The notes under the pieces: generated by a model | Told to the model about the DNA's origin: nothing | Seen by the model: the letters and a program-made list of their open reading frames with translations, nothing else | The model's database searches: none | NCBI GenBank assembly: GCA_039820405.1 | Contig: JBCBQC010000060.1 | Location: 1 to 38,521 of the forward strand | DNA length: 38,521 nt | Source of the DNA: CALLVY01 sp937899855 | Lineage (GTDB): Bacteria > Bacteroidota > Bacteroidia > Chitinophagales > Saprospiraceae | Reading direction: 5' to 3' | Program-made: the position numbers and the translations under genes | Part shown: positions 1 through 7,164 of the stretch, one piece after another | Position numbering within the stretch: position 1 is the stretch's first letter | How the letters are laid out: the number at the start of each line of letters is the position of its first letter

Positions 1-132
1 GGCCGCCACTCCTTTCGGTCCAAAGCCCAACCAGCCCTCCGTCGCTTGATAAATCGCCACGATTTCCCGATCCCACCGCTCCGGAGAAAAGAGGTGCCAA
101 TAAATATTGAGGTTCATGGATTGGTCAATCAT
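1..132 (-). CDS. Partial hypothetical protein (N-terminal 44 residues only)
   Basis: The reading frame opens with ATG at 132 and runs off the left edge without a stop. The visible N-terminus begins MIDQSMNLNIYWHLFSPE and contains several Trp residues (YWH, RWD, GWVGLW). There is no signal peptide or membrane segment in the visible part. It starts 19 nt after the stop of the secreted-protein gene that ends at 152, so the two are probably co-transcribed. I do not recognise the family from this fragment. The coding assignment rests on the open frame, the ATG and the operon-like spacing. Confidence 0.55.
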   Translation of the reverse strand, partial: MIDQSMNLNIYWHLFSPERWDREIVAIYQATEGWLGFGPKGVAA

Positions 133-151
133 ATTAAAATCTTGTTAGCAT

Positions 152-976
152 TTAGGATTTGCTTTTGGACCGACGCTTTTTCTTTTTCTTGGACTTTTTG
201 CCCAGGTCTTTTTCGACGTGGAGCCAGGTGTAGCCACCGTCGGTCTGCATCACGGTACTGATGTTGGTGCGGGTTTCCAAATTGATTTTGGTAAAGTATT
301 TTTTGTAGTACCAAACGAAAAATATACCGCCGAGGGTAGGTTGGTCGACGTCGGAGTAATTGAGCCAAATCTCGCGGGGCTCCCCGACTTGAAAGCCCCG
401 AAAGGCCCCCTGGTAATGGGTGTGCTCCGCCAGTAGGCGCTGCCCCGTCGCGTCGAAGCGGTAGTAGAACTCGCCGCCGTAGATGGCCGTGGCGTTGGGC
501 TGAAAGGCGGGCAAAAGCCAAACCTCGATCTCGTTTTGTTCCGTTTGGCGGACGTATTGATTGAACCGGAGGTTGAGCGTATCCTGGAGGGGCGCCAATT
601 GTTGGACGGCGTAGGCCAGCGCGCGGGCGAAGGGATTCAAGCGGGCGGAGTCGGTGGCTTCGTAGACGCGCCGGATGTGGTAGTTGGAATCGAGGTGGTA
701 TAGGAATACGGGGCGAAAGTTGCCGGCTTCGTACTTCCCGTAGTAGGCCCGCCAGGTATTGCCTTCCGGCAGGCAAAACCATACCTCGCCCAACTGGGCC
801 AATTCTGCGGGATCGGCCACCATGACGCTATCGCTGGTCCACCAGGCGATCAGGTCGTATTCAAAAAGAAATTCCGCGACTTCCACTTTTTCGTTAAAGT
901 CTTGAATGTCGAAGGTTTGCGCGGTCAGGGGAAAGGTGGAGAGACTGACTAGAATCAGTAGGATCGTTCTTTTCAT
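152..976 (-). CDS. Secreted hypothetical protein with lysine-rich C-terminal tail
   Basis: This 274-aa protein starts at ATG 976 (MKRTILLILVSLSTFPLTAQ). The frame extends a few codons upstream only through a TTG, which I reject. Residues 1-20 form a signal peptide probably cleaved after LTA-Q. The mature part is rich in aromatic and acidic residues and looks globular (for example WWTSDSVMVADP and GEFYYRFDATGQ). The last about 15 residues are almost entirely Lys/Arg/Ser (KKSKKKKKRRSKSKS), a basic tail that could contact anionic surface polymer or RNA. No named domain is recognised. It lies directly upstream of the truncated gene at the window edge, probably in the same transcript. Confidence 0.75.
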   Translation of the reverse strand: MKRTILLILVSLSTFPLTAQTFDIQDFNEKVEVAEFLFEYDLIAWWTSDSVMVADPAELAQLGEVWFCLPEGNTWRAYYGKYEAGNFRPVFLYHLDSNYHIRRVYEATDSARLNPFARALAYAVQQLAPLQDTLNLRFNQYVRQTEQNEIEVWLLPAFQPNATAIYGGEFYYRFDATGQRLLAEHTHYQGAFRGFQVGEPREIWLNYSDVDQPTLGGIFFVWYYKKYFTKINLETRTNISTVMQTDGGYTWLHVEKDLGKKSKKKKKRRSKSKS

Positions 977-1312
977 AACTTTTTCCAAAATTTACAACGG
1001 GCCCTTAAAAGTAATAAATTCTCCCGGTACTTGCGGTCGCATTATTTTTTTTCAACAATGCTATCCTTCTGTATGCTCCGGGAATTAAGAAGCAACAGAA
1101 TACGTCTCGCTAAGGTGCGTCAGCAAGTATGCCAAGCTGCGCGGCCTGATCGGTGGTGTTTTCCAGCCCTACGGGAATGGAAAACGACCCACTGATCCTC
1201 TCCTAGTTTTCAACACTCTTTTGACGAAAAGCAACTCTCCGTAGGATTCCAACACTGGCCCTCCAGGGCCGTGCTGATACCAATTAGCAATTTATCACCA
1301 CTAAAAATACCA
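977..1312. other. Gene-free leader region upstream of the double-glycine peptide genes
   Basis: No convincing ORF is present in these roughly 336 bases. The segment separates a minus-strand gene start (976) from the plus-strand peptide genes (1313 onward), so it should hold divergent promoters. A compact hairpin sits at 1253-1273 (CAC-T-GGCCCT-CC-AGGGCC-GTG), about 40 nt ahead of the first peptide start codon, and would lie in its 5' leader. A TAGTTTTC at about 1205 resembles the Bacteroidota -7 box but lacks a clear -33 partner. Confidence 0.4.
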
Positions 1313-1438
1313 ATGATGAAAAAGCCATTAGTCGATTTCCAAAACGCAAAGACCAAGGTGACGCTCCTGGCCGATGCGCAACAACAGCAACTCAAAGGCG
1401 GGGACATCGTCGTCGAGGACCTCATTGACGGGGTGTAG
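1313..1438 (+). CDS. Double-glycine leader peptide, copy 1 (putative secreted peptide precursor)
   Basis: This is a 41-aa ORF starting with two Met codons (MMKKPLVDFQNAK...). The central part reads LLADAQQQQLKGG and is followed by an 11-residue acidic tail DIVVEDLIDGV. The layout (basic start, hydrophobic/Gln helix, L-K-G-G) matches Bacteroidota double-glycine leader peptides, which C39-peptidase ABC exporters cleave after GG. The tail has no Cys or Ser, so a lanthipeptide or thioether product is unlikely. Copy 2 lies 58 nt downstream with the same GG context and nearly the same tail, which is the strongest evidence that both are real genes. No exporter or modifying enzyme is visible in the window. 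The biological activity is unknown. Confidence 0.72.
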   Translation: MMKKPLVDFQNAKTKVTLLADAQQQQLKGGDIVVEDLIDGV

Positions 1439-1496
1439 GGCAGCTCCGTTAACCAACGTTCAGCATTTATTTTTTAACTAAAAAAATACAACCAGT

Positions 1497-1619
1497 ATGA
1501 AAAAATCATTGCGCCAACTGCAACTGCAGACCCCGGCAAGCAAGCTCCTTTCCGACCAGCAACAACAACAGCTCAAGGGCGGAGACATCGTCGTCGATGA
1601 CATCGTCGACGGTACCTAA
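1497..1619 (+). CDS. Double-glycine leader peptide, copy 2 (putative secreted peptide precursor)
   Basis: This is a 40-aa ORF (MKKSLRQLQLQTPASK...) paralogous to the ORF at 1313. The two share LxxDxQQQQLKGGDIVV almost exactly, while their first 15 residues differ. The putative core after GG is DIVVDDIVDGT, against DIVVEDLIDGV in copy 1; all changes are conservative except the last residue. Conservation of the core and GG site with drift in the leader's N-terminus suggests selection on the secreted tail. A large perfect-stem hairpin starts 14 nt after the stop and probably ends the transcript. The peptide type is not identified. An acidic, cysteine-free signalling or adhesive peptide is one possibility. 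Confidence 0.72.
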   Translation: MKKSLRQLQLQTPASKLLSDQQQQQLKGGDIVVDDIVDGT

Positions 1620-1632
1620 ATTTTGCAGGATC

Positions 1633-1740
1633 AGGGCCACCCCGAGTGCTGGTACTGATTGTATCCGCCCCCCAACCCCCCAAAACCTAGGGGCCGTGGA
1701 TCGGATCAGTACGCACCCCAGGGTGGCCCTTTGTTTTAGA
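1633..1740 (+). terminator. Long structured terminator-like element after the peptide pair
   Basis: The outer stem is a perfect 10-bp inverted repeat, AGGGCCACCC (1633-1642) with GGGTGGCCCT (1721-1730), followed by TTTGTTTT. An inner perfect 8-bp stem, GTACTGAT (1652-1659) with ATCAGTAC (1705-1712), and a GTGC/GCAC pair stack on it, giving a long rod with a C-rich apical region. The T-rich tail suits an intrinsic terminator. The size (about 100 nt) is much larger than a usual terminator, so a structured RNA role is possible. Confidence 0.6.
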
Positions 1741-1777
1741 CCGTCAAAGGTGCCATGCCCCTTATCAAGGCGCTGAA

Positions 1778-2260
1778 TCAGCCCTCTTCCCCACCCTCCC
1801 GCGACAAGCGCTCAAAATGCTCATCGGCAAGCCGGGTCCAATCGGAATGCGCCAATGGATCGCCATTCCGTAAACTCCGCTTTCTTTTGCGCAACAATTC
1901 CCGGGGAATATCCGGGTGCAAACCAGCGTAGTCCGTTCCCAAACGCATCAACTGGCCAAAGGCCTTTTGGAGGGCCGCCCAAAACAGCTGGTGATGATCC
2001 TCCGATAATCCTCGCAAATCCAAGGACCGCTCGATGGTATCCCGTTGCTCTTCATCCATAAAACCCCAGCCCATTTCCAAGCCCTCGTCCATGCCCTCCG
2101 GTGGAATCTTAGCAACCAGGATGGTCGTTAGCTCCCGCGCCCCCGCATCCGCCCCCAGCTCCCGGAGAACGATCCTGATCAAAGCATCGTAGCCCGTCCA
2201 ACGGACGGCCAAGCAACTTCGATCTTGCAAGATGATGAATCCACTGGCCATAAGAATCAT
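1778..2260 (-). CDS. Hypothetical cytoplasmic protein
   Basis: This 160-aa protein starts at ATG 2260, with a second possible ATG at 2251 (MASGFIILQDRSCLAVRW). There is no signal peptide or TM helix. The N-terminal third looks like beta strands plus a helix (YDALIRIVLRELGADAGARELTTILVAKIPP), the middle is acidic (MDEGLEMGWGFMDEEQRDTIERSLD) and the C-terminus is helical and charged, with a basic stretch LLRKRKRSLR. I do not recognise the family. The gene stands alone, tail-to-tail with the peptide genes, whose terminator-like hairpin lies about 40 nt beyond its stop. Confidence 0.65.
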   Translation of the reverse strand: MILMASGFIILQDRSCLAVRWTGYDALIRIVLRELGADAGARELTTILVAKIPPEGMDEGLEMGWGFMDEEQRDTIERSLDLRGLSEDHHQLFWAALQKAFGQLMRLGTDYAGLHPDIPRELLRKRKRSLRNGDPLAHSDWTRLADEHFERLSREGGEEG

Positions 2261-2359
2261 TCAACAGTGGTGCAAAGCAGGTCGTTCCCGAATAGTAAGA
2301 CCAGACCCCGTGTTCTTTACCTATCAAGCCCCAAAAATCCCGTTACAGCCGGTAGAACG

Positions 2360-3355
2360 CTACTCCGCCCCTACTTTTTGAAAGGACCATTCGTCCTTTC
2401 CGTAGCGTCCCACAAAGCCCGGAGCGGTGGATCCCCCTCCTTGCCAATAACAGAACATACCTTTGTAACCGATAAAGCGATCGCTGGCGATCGGGATCAA
2501 TGGCGACTTTTCTCCCGCCAAGTCTAGCACCAACTGCCCACCGTCGGGATAAATTTTACAGGGGCCCAGGTCTCCCGTGTAGGTGCCGACCAAGTCGTCA
2601 AAAAATGCGGGAGGATAGGTGTAGGCGTTGCCCGTAACTAGGCCGTCCGGGACTGGCTGGAGCAGCTGGGCAATTTGCTGGTGACAGTGGGCGGCTTGTA
2701 GGCAAAAAGCTTGGATACGGGGGTACTGGTTTTCCAATACGGAATTGAAGTAGTCGTAAACGATATTTTTATAGTACGGGCTGTTGAGGTAAAAGTCGAT
2801 ACGCTCCGCGGGGATTTCGTCGCGTCGGAAGTACTTTTCGGAGAACCAATCGGTGTTGTTGATTTCCCAATCCCAGTAGCGCAATACGATCCGTTGGACC
2901 TCGGCATCCGCGTTCTCGATCCAGTTTTTCTTGGGAATATACAGGTCCCGCAGGTTAAGCATCACGGCGTTGTACTTGCTGGACAATTGCTTGGATTCCG
3001 CCAGTAAGTTGCGGAAAGCTTCCTCCTGGATGTTGAAAATTTCGTAGTCCGTAACCAGGTTTCTGATGTTGTTGTCGTTATCCAGGTAATCCTCCCGCTG
3101 GTGGCGGCCGCTCATGACCCGCTGGATGAGGGCATCCTTCTCCATGAGGGATTCCATGATTTCGATACTGACCTCAATATTGGTTTGGAGCTCGGTTTGG
3201 ACCTGAACCAGGATGTTTTGGATACGCGCCTCGTTTTTGGCTTGCTCGTTGGCATTGTTGATGCGCAGGGCAATCAGAATACCGATGACCACCAGGATGA
3301 TTTCACCGATGACGTAGAGGAGGTACTTCCTCAACTGCCACTTTTGTAAGGTCAT
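2360..3355 (-). CDS. DUF6090 family membrane-anchored protein
   Basis: This 331-aa protein starts at ATG 3355 (MTLQKWQLRKYLLYVIGEI); the frame extends further only through a TTG. Residues about 12-30 form one transmembrane helix in the hallmark context YxxGEIxLVVIGILIALxIN, followed by a charged coiled coil (NNANEQAKNEARIQNILVQVQTEL). This is the DUF6090 signature common in Bacteroidota, whose function is unknown. The rest is predicted outside the cytoplasm and helical, with a beta-rich end (GTYTGDLGPCKIYPDGGQLVLDL). It is an apparent single gene, about 100 nt from the start of the 1778-2260 gene. Confidence 0.85.
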   Translation of the reverse strand: MTLQKWQLRKYLLYVIGEIILVVIGILIALRINNANEQAKNEARIQNILVQVQTELQTNIEVSIEIMESLMEKDALIQRVMSGRHQREDYLDNDNNIRNLVTDYEIFNIQEEAFRNLLAESKQLSSKYNAVMLNLRDLYIPKKNWIENADAEVQRIVLRYWDWEINNTDWFSEKYFRRDEIPAERIDFYLNSPYYKNIVYDYFNSVLENQYPRIQAFCLQAAHCHQQIAQLLQPVPDGLVTGNAYTYPPAFFDDLVGTYTGDLGPCKIYPDGGQLVLDLAGEKSPLIPIASDRFIGYKGMFCYWQGGGSTAPGFVGRYGKDEWSFQKVGAE

Positions 3356-3557
3356 TTGCCGGACCCTTCTCAGAAATTTGCTCAAAACGGCTCGCTTGAA
3401 TGGTTTTTTACTGCTCAACTAACAGCCAACCGTACAGTTGTTTGGGCCAGGGCTCAATTCCTATAACTACGGTACCTCCGTACGCAGGCCTTAGGCCGCC
3501 TCGTGCGAGCTAGCCTCCGGGGACGGTTGGCCCGTTTTCCAAAGCAAAGCCAACGGT

Positions 3558-4118
3558 TTACTTCAATACAAAGCTGCGTAGGATTTTCTCCCCCATTTCC
3601 TGGTAGCGTTCGAATTCGCCGCGCTTACAGGTCAGGGTTAGCACGTAGGCTTCCTGGCCAATCACCCAGTAGAACTGTTCGAACTGGAGGTCGTAGTTGC
3701 CCTGGGTACCGGTGTAGATGATTCTTTGGTATTCCTTACCCTCGGGGCCCAGCTTTTCGTTTAGGAGAATTTCCCCATCCGTCATCATGGCCTTGATCTG
3801 TTCCTTGGACAGCTCGGTGTACTGGTCCAGGTCCAGGTCGTAGCCCGTCAGGTCCTGGATGAGCAGGTTGATGTTTTCCCGGAAATCATCGGTAGAATCG
3901 GACAGGGGGCTGAAAAGGAAAAAACTCACGCCGAGATTTCCACTTTGGTCCAGCTCCCAATCGGAGGGGTAACTGATGGAAAAATCCGCCTCGTCCAGGG
4001 TTTTCCACACCGCGGCTACCGCGGGTTCCGACTGTCCGTAGACGAAGCCGCTGAGGGCTAACAGCAGGCATAAGGTAATGCTCGATCTGATCATTGTATC
4101 GTGTTTAATGGTTGACAT
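3558..4118 (-). CDS. Secreted PsbP/DcrB-like fold protein
   Basis: This is about 186 aa. The ATG at 4118 overlaps the upstream stop (TGATG), suggesting translational coupling. An ATG at 4094 (MIRSSITLCLLLALSGFVYGQ) gives a cleaner signal peptide and is a real alternative. The mature sequence has the pattern of small secreted PsbP/DcrB-like domains: FSISYPSDWELD near the start, a central SKEQIKAMMTDGEIL helix, then YQRIIYTGTQGNYDLQFEQFYWVIGQEAYVLTLTC and a final helix ending ILRSFVLK. Family members are often lipoproteins or periplasmic proteins of unknown role. It is in an operon with the ABM-domain gene. Confidence 0.75.
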   Translation of the reverse strand: MSTIKHDTMIRSSITLCLLLALSGFVYGQSEPAVAAVWKTLDEADFSISYPSDWELDQSGNLGVSFFLFSPLSDSTDDFRENINLLIQDLTGYDLDLDQYTELSKEQIKAMMTDGEILLNEKLGPEGKEYQRIIYTGTQGNYDLQFEQFYWVIGQEAYVLTLTCKRGEFERYQEMGEKILRSFVLK

Positions 4119-4423
4119 CACTCCTCCGCAAACACTTCAAAGTGCCGAACGGTTCGTTCAAATTCCAGGAGGTAGTCCCGATCGCGGGGATAATATTTGG
4201 CCACTTCGTAATCCGCCCCGGCAAATTGCCGGATGGCTTCCAGGTCCGTCCAGTAGGTGATCAAGGTAAAATGGGCAATGTCTCCCTCGATCCTCCGGAG
4301 GAAGGACAATTTGACCAGGCCCGCAATCTGCTGATAGTCGGGAATGGCCACTTCCTTCATAAAGGTGGTGTAGGCCTCATAATCCGTCGCCTTGGTCGTT
4401 CCGTGCCAAATTCTTGCGATCAT
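4118..4423 (-). CDS. Antibiotic biosynthesis monooxygenase (ABM)-domain protein
   Basis: This 101-aa single-domain protein starts at ATG 4423 (MIARIWHGTTKATDYEAYTTFM). The sequence follows the dimeric ferredoxin-like ABM fold: strand IARIWHGT, helix YEAYTTFMKEVAIPDYQQIAGL, strand SFLRRIEGDIAHFTLITYW, then TDLEAIRQFAG and the pair AKYYPRDRDYLLEFERTVRHFEVF. Relatives range from haem-degrading and quinol monooxygenases to proteins of unknown stress roles. The substrate cannot be read from the sequence. The stop overlaps the start of the downstream secreted protein. Confidence 0.8.
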   Translation of the reverse strand: MIARIWHGTTKATDYEAYTTFMKEVAIPDYQQIAGLVKLSFLRRIEGDIAHFTLITYWTDLEAIRQFAGADYEVAKYYPRDRDYLLEFERTVRHFEVFAEE

Positions 4424-4450
4424 AGTCGTTTTGTTGGGGAGGCCCCGCCC

Positions 4451-5143
4451 CTATCCCTGCCGACCGAAGAGGTAGCTGAGCCCCAGGTTAAGCTGTCGGT
4501 TTTTTCTTTTCGAACCTAACTCACCGATAATTATATCCGTCAAGCCATGGTAGTAATCCGCTCGCAAACGGAATTTTTGGCCCAGGGCGTAATCGAGGCC
4601 CACTTTGGGGCCCAGGTCGATGCGCTCAAAGCGGATACCGGTAGTGCGATTGTCCACGTCAAAGGGTTCTCCCCTAACCTCCCCGGTGGATTGAAACCGA
4701 GTGTTGGCGAACAAAAACAGTAGCGGCTGCGCCCCCGCTTTGATCCCGATTTTGCCCCATTGGTAGCGGTAGTAAATCGGAAGCCCCAGGTAGCTGGAGT
4801 GAAACTTATTGGTCGAGTAGGCAACACCAACCACCTCCGGCGGAGTGCCATTTTGTGAGCTAAACCTGAGCTCTTCTTGTTTCGAGACATCCTTTCCCTC
4901 GAGCTGTACCCACAGCGCTTCGATACCCAGGGCGCTACTACGGCCCACTTTCCGCTCCAGGAAAAGCCCCACATTGCCCGACCACGTATAATTCGTAGCC
5001 CAATTGTCATCATTTGTGCGATCGCTGCTCACCTTGCTGATACCGGGATTTAGGGAAGCCCCTACCGTCAGGTTTTGGGATTGGACGGTGCTGCCCAGGC
5101 AACCCAAGCACAGGAGTAGCATTAGCTTTTGGTACTTTTTCAT
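4451..5143 (-). CDS. PorT-like outer-membrane beta-barrel protein
   Basis: This 230-aa protein starts at ATG 5143 (MKKYQKLMLLLCLGCLGSTVQSQ); the upstream extension begins with TTG and is rejected. Residues 1-22 are a signal peptide. The remainder consists of alternating amphipathic strands typical of small outer-membrane barrels (LTVGASLNPGISKV, YTWSGNVGLFLERKVG, SSYLGLPIYYRYQWGKIGIKAGAQPLLF, FERIDLGPKVGLDYALG, FRLRADYYHGLTDII, RQLNLGLSYLFGRQG). The GLPIYYRY and LGPKVGLDY patterns are typical of the Bacteroidota OMP_b-brl_2/PorT-like group. The gene lies 27 nt upstream of the ABM gene and may be in the same operon. The specific role is unknown. Confidence 0.8.
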   Translation of the reverse strand: MKKYQKLMLLLCLGCLGSTVQSQNLTVGASLNPGISKVSSDRTNDDNWATNYTWSGNVGLFLERKVGRSSALGIEALWVQLEGKDVSKQEELRFSSQNGTPPEVVGVAYSTNKFHSSYLGLPIYYRYQWGKIGIKAGAQPLLFLFANTRFQSTGEVRGEPFDVDNRTTGIRFERIDLGPKVGLDYALGQKFRLRADYYHGLTDIIIGELGSKRKNRQLNLGLSYLFGRQG

Positions 5144-5316
5144 TGTTGTTTGTTTTTTAGTTTCCAAATCAGTGGGCGAACGCGAAGGCTCGGACTAGGG
5201 AGCCGGCTCCTTCGCCAATACCTCATCAAAACGCAAAATGCGCCCGCATATTGGCCCGCGAAGCCTGGGAATAAGCTGGCACCAACAACTAAACGAAATA
5301 ACCCGGCCCGGAGCGG

Positions 5317-5728
5317 TCAATTCCGGCGCTGCCCAATCCGATCAAGCGCAAAGTCCAGTTCGCGGTCCACCCCCAACTGGTAATCGCCGGGCTGCGGCGA
5401 AGCCCCAACACCATCCCCCAGGCCGGTCTAGCCCTCCCCGTGCCAACGCAAACTGTAGCCGTAGGCCAGGCCGAGAAAGCACAAAGGTAGCGCAGCAAAG
5501 AGCAAGACCAGCAGTAAGGGTTGAACGATGAAGTCGAGCAAGTGACGCCCCCAGTTGACCTCTGGCGACCAGGCCTGGATAAAGCCCACCACGGCCGCTA
5601 GCAAGACGCTTTGAAACAGGACTGGAGTTGAAGATCAACTTGAGTACGACCAAAGACAACAGCAGCCCACCCAGTAAGGCAAGGTAGCCATTTCTCCGGC
5701 CTAGGTAAATTGCTCGTTGTACGGTCAT
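5317..5728 (-). pseudogene. Disrupted small three-helix membrane protein gene (frameshift plus in-frame amber)
   Basis: Frame A opens at ATG 5728 (MTVQRAIYLGRRNGYLALLGG...) and encodes a TM helix, but loses coding character near 5610-5640. The +1 frame then continues naturally with LFQSVLLAAVVGFIQAW and LDFIVQPLLLVLLFAALPL (two more TM helices) to HGEG. There it hits TAG at 5428-5430, and after the TAG the same frame still looks coding (TGLGDGVGASPQPGDYQLG... to TGA at 5317). Restoring one base near 5635 and the TAG codon would give a protein of about 137 aa with three TM helices and a polar tail. Either the gene is decaying or the assembly contains errors. The 128-aa uninterrupted frame is Arg/Gly/Leu-rich past the shift and not credible. 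The family is not recognised. Confidence 0.65.
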
Positions 5729-5796
5729 ACGCTACTCGGTTGGACGGGGCCAGTGGCCCCCAATTTGTAAAATGATAGCGTCGTCCCTCGTGCTAC

Positions 5797-6555
5797 CTAT
5801 GGATTTAAAAGGATGTCAAATTTCGTCGCCAACAAAATCTCTAGGTCCGCAGTGGAGGCGATCATCGACTGCGTTTTGACGCCGTCCACGGTTTCGATAA
5901 ATTTATCGTTGAACAGGGTCATTCGCCCCCGGACGGTGGGCAGGGTACAGATTTTATTTTTGACAAAATAGGAATCCACTGACTCTTGTTTTCGCGTACA
6001 CTCCGCATAAAAGTCTTCGATTCTTCGGGGCCGCAGATCAAAGCGGTACCGTTTGGAAAAGTCGTTACCATCGCGTGATTCGTGGAGTACAAACCCGTCC
6101 CCTTCCACTCGGTCGATCCGGTAGTACTTGTCGCGGTCGCCCTGTATCTTTTGGTCACTGATCGTCTTGGGAAAGAAAAACAAGTCGCCGTAGCCCACGT
6201 CGACCAGCCAGGGTTCGTCGAGGGTGACGAGGAGGGCCAGGTGATCAAACTCGGGTCCCCAGGCGTCTTTTTCGGCAAAGATACGCGCCGCCACGAGTTG
6301 GCATTCAAATCCCAGACCACGGAGCAGTTGGGCAAACAGGTAGTTCAATTCGTAGCAAAAGCCACCCCGGCGGCGTAGTACGATCTTTTGGTACAGATGC
6401 GCAAGGTCCAATTGGATGGGGATGTTTTGGTGGATGTCCAGGTCCTCAAAGGGAACGGATCGAAAGTGCCGCTCGTGGAGGACGTGGAGCAGTTCCTCCC
6501 CCACCCTCGTGGAGCCTCCATAGCCGATTCGATCGAGATAGGATGGGATATCCAA
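5797..6555 (-). CDS. nat: Arylamine N-acetyltransferase
   Basis: This 252-aa cytoplasmic enzyme of the NAT family transfers acetyl from acetyl-CoA to arylamines or hydrazines through a Cys-His-Asp triad. The triad is visible: Cys67 in RRGGFCYELN, His105 in EFDHLALLV and Asp119 in WLVDVGYGD. The N-terminus DIPSYLDRIGYGG and the SVPFEDLDIH motif are also typical. The start appears to be TTG at 6555. An in-frame TGA lies 24 nt upstream with no ATG or GTG between, and family N-termini begin at this point. The protein is slightly shorter than the usual 260-280 aa. The natural substrate is unknown. It appears to be a single gene, facing the broken membrane gene downstream. Confidence 0.93.
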   Translation of the reverse strand: MDIPSYLDRIGYGGSTRVGEELLHVLHERHFRSVPFEDLDIHQNIPIQLDLAHLYQKIVLRRRGGFCYELNYLFAQLLRGLGFECQLVAARIFAEKDAWGPEFDHLALLVTLDEPWLVDVGYGDLFFFPKTISDQKIQGDRDKYYRIDRVEGDGFVLHESRDGNDFSKRYRFDLRPRRIEDFYAECTRKQESVDSYFVKNKICTLPTVRGRMTLFNDKFIETVDGVKTQSMIASTADLEILLATKFDILLNP

Positions 6556-6598
6556 TACTTGCGATTTTGTTATTTTTCAATAATGCGGCAGCAAGCTC

Positions 6599-7153
6599 CT
6601 ATTCCTCCACAGGTCCACGCTCGGTGGCCAGTCCGTACTCCTGGTATAGATAATCAATCACTCCACAGTGAAAATCCAGGATCGGCAGCACCGATTTTTC
6701 TTTATCCGCAAAGGCCAGGTGATAGCGGGTGTACAGTTCCCACTCGGCAGCGTTTTCCTTGCCTTTCATCAGGGGGTTAAACAGGGTATCTTCTGCTAGG
6801 CGAGTCAAGCGATGCGCCTCCAGGAGTCGGCGCAGTTCCCGTTCAAAACGGCCGTCCCGACAATTGATGATCCACACCGCCTTGTTAAAACGGAACAAGC
6901 GAGCGAGGGGCTCCCGCGTATCCAGCTCAAAAGCGGGAATGGCCCTTTGGCCTTGGTACGTAAAGCGGACTTCGGCCAGGTTGTGATTGCCCAATTCGTA
7001 CTGGAGCGTAAGTTGCACTCCGCGGTGCGCCAAGCTCAGGTGGTGGACCGTGATGGGCAATTGCGCGCCGGGGGTTCCCATCACCTGTTGCCGTTGTCGC
7101 TGATAGGTGGCTGCGGGGCGCTGGGCGATTTCACGAAAGAGGGCTTCCAACAT
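6599..7153 (-). CDS. Hypothetical cytoplasmic protein
   Basis: This 184-aa protein starts at ATG 7153 (MLEALFREIAQRPAATYQRQ). A GTG at 7177 would extend it into the upstream gene's end, whereas the ATG leaves an 11-nt spacer. There is no signal peptide. An N-terminal helix is followed by strands (LPITVHHLSLAHRGVQLTLQYEL, EVRFTYQGQRAIPAFEL) and then helices with many Arg and Glu. The C-terminus contains LPILDFHCGVIDYLYQEYGL, with a Cys and His near each other. The family is not recognised. It follows the cysteine-peptidase-like lipoprotein gene and is probably co-transcribed with it. Confidence 0.65.
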   Translation of the reverse strand: MLEALFREIAQRPAATYQRQRQQVMGTPGAQLPITVHHLSLAHRGVQLTLQYELGNHNLAEVRFTYQGQRAIPAFELDTREPLARLFRFNKAVWIINCRDGRFERELRRLLEAHRLTRLAEDTLFNPLMKGKENAAEWELYTRYHLAFADKEKSVLPILDFHCGVIDYLYQEYGLATERGPVEE

Positions 7154-7164
7154 CCGGTTTGTAT

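Noticed and set aside
1313..1619. Lanthipeptide or microviridin-type precursor assignment
   Set aside because: The cores lack Cys and Ser and only copy 2 has a Thr. No lanthionine synthetase or ATP-grasp gene is in the window.
5342..5728. 128-aa uninterrupted minus-strand frame read as an intact gene
   Set aside because: Past about residue 36 the frame turns into Arg/Gly/Leu-rich noise, while the +1 frame continues with clear TM helices. Described as a disrupted gene instead.
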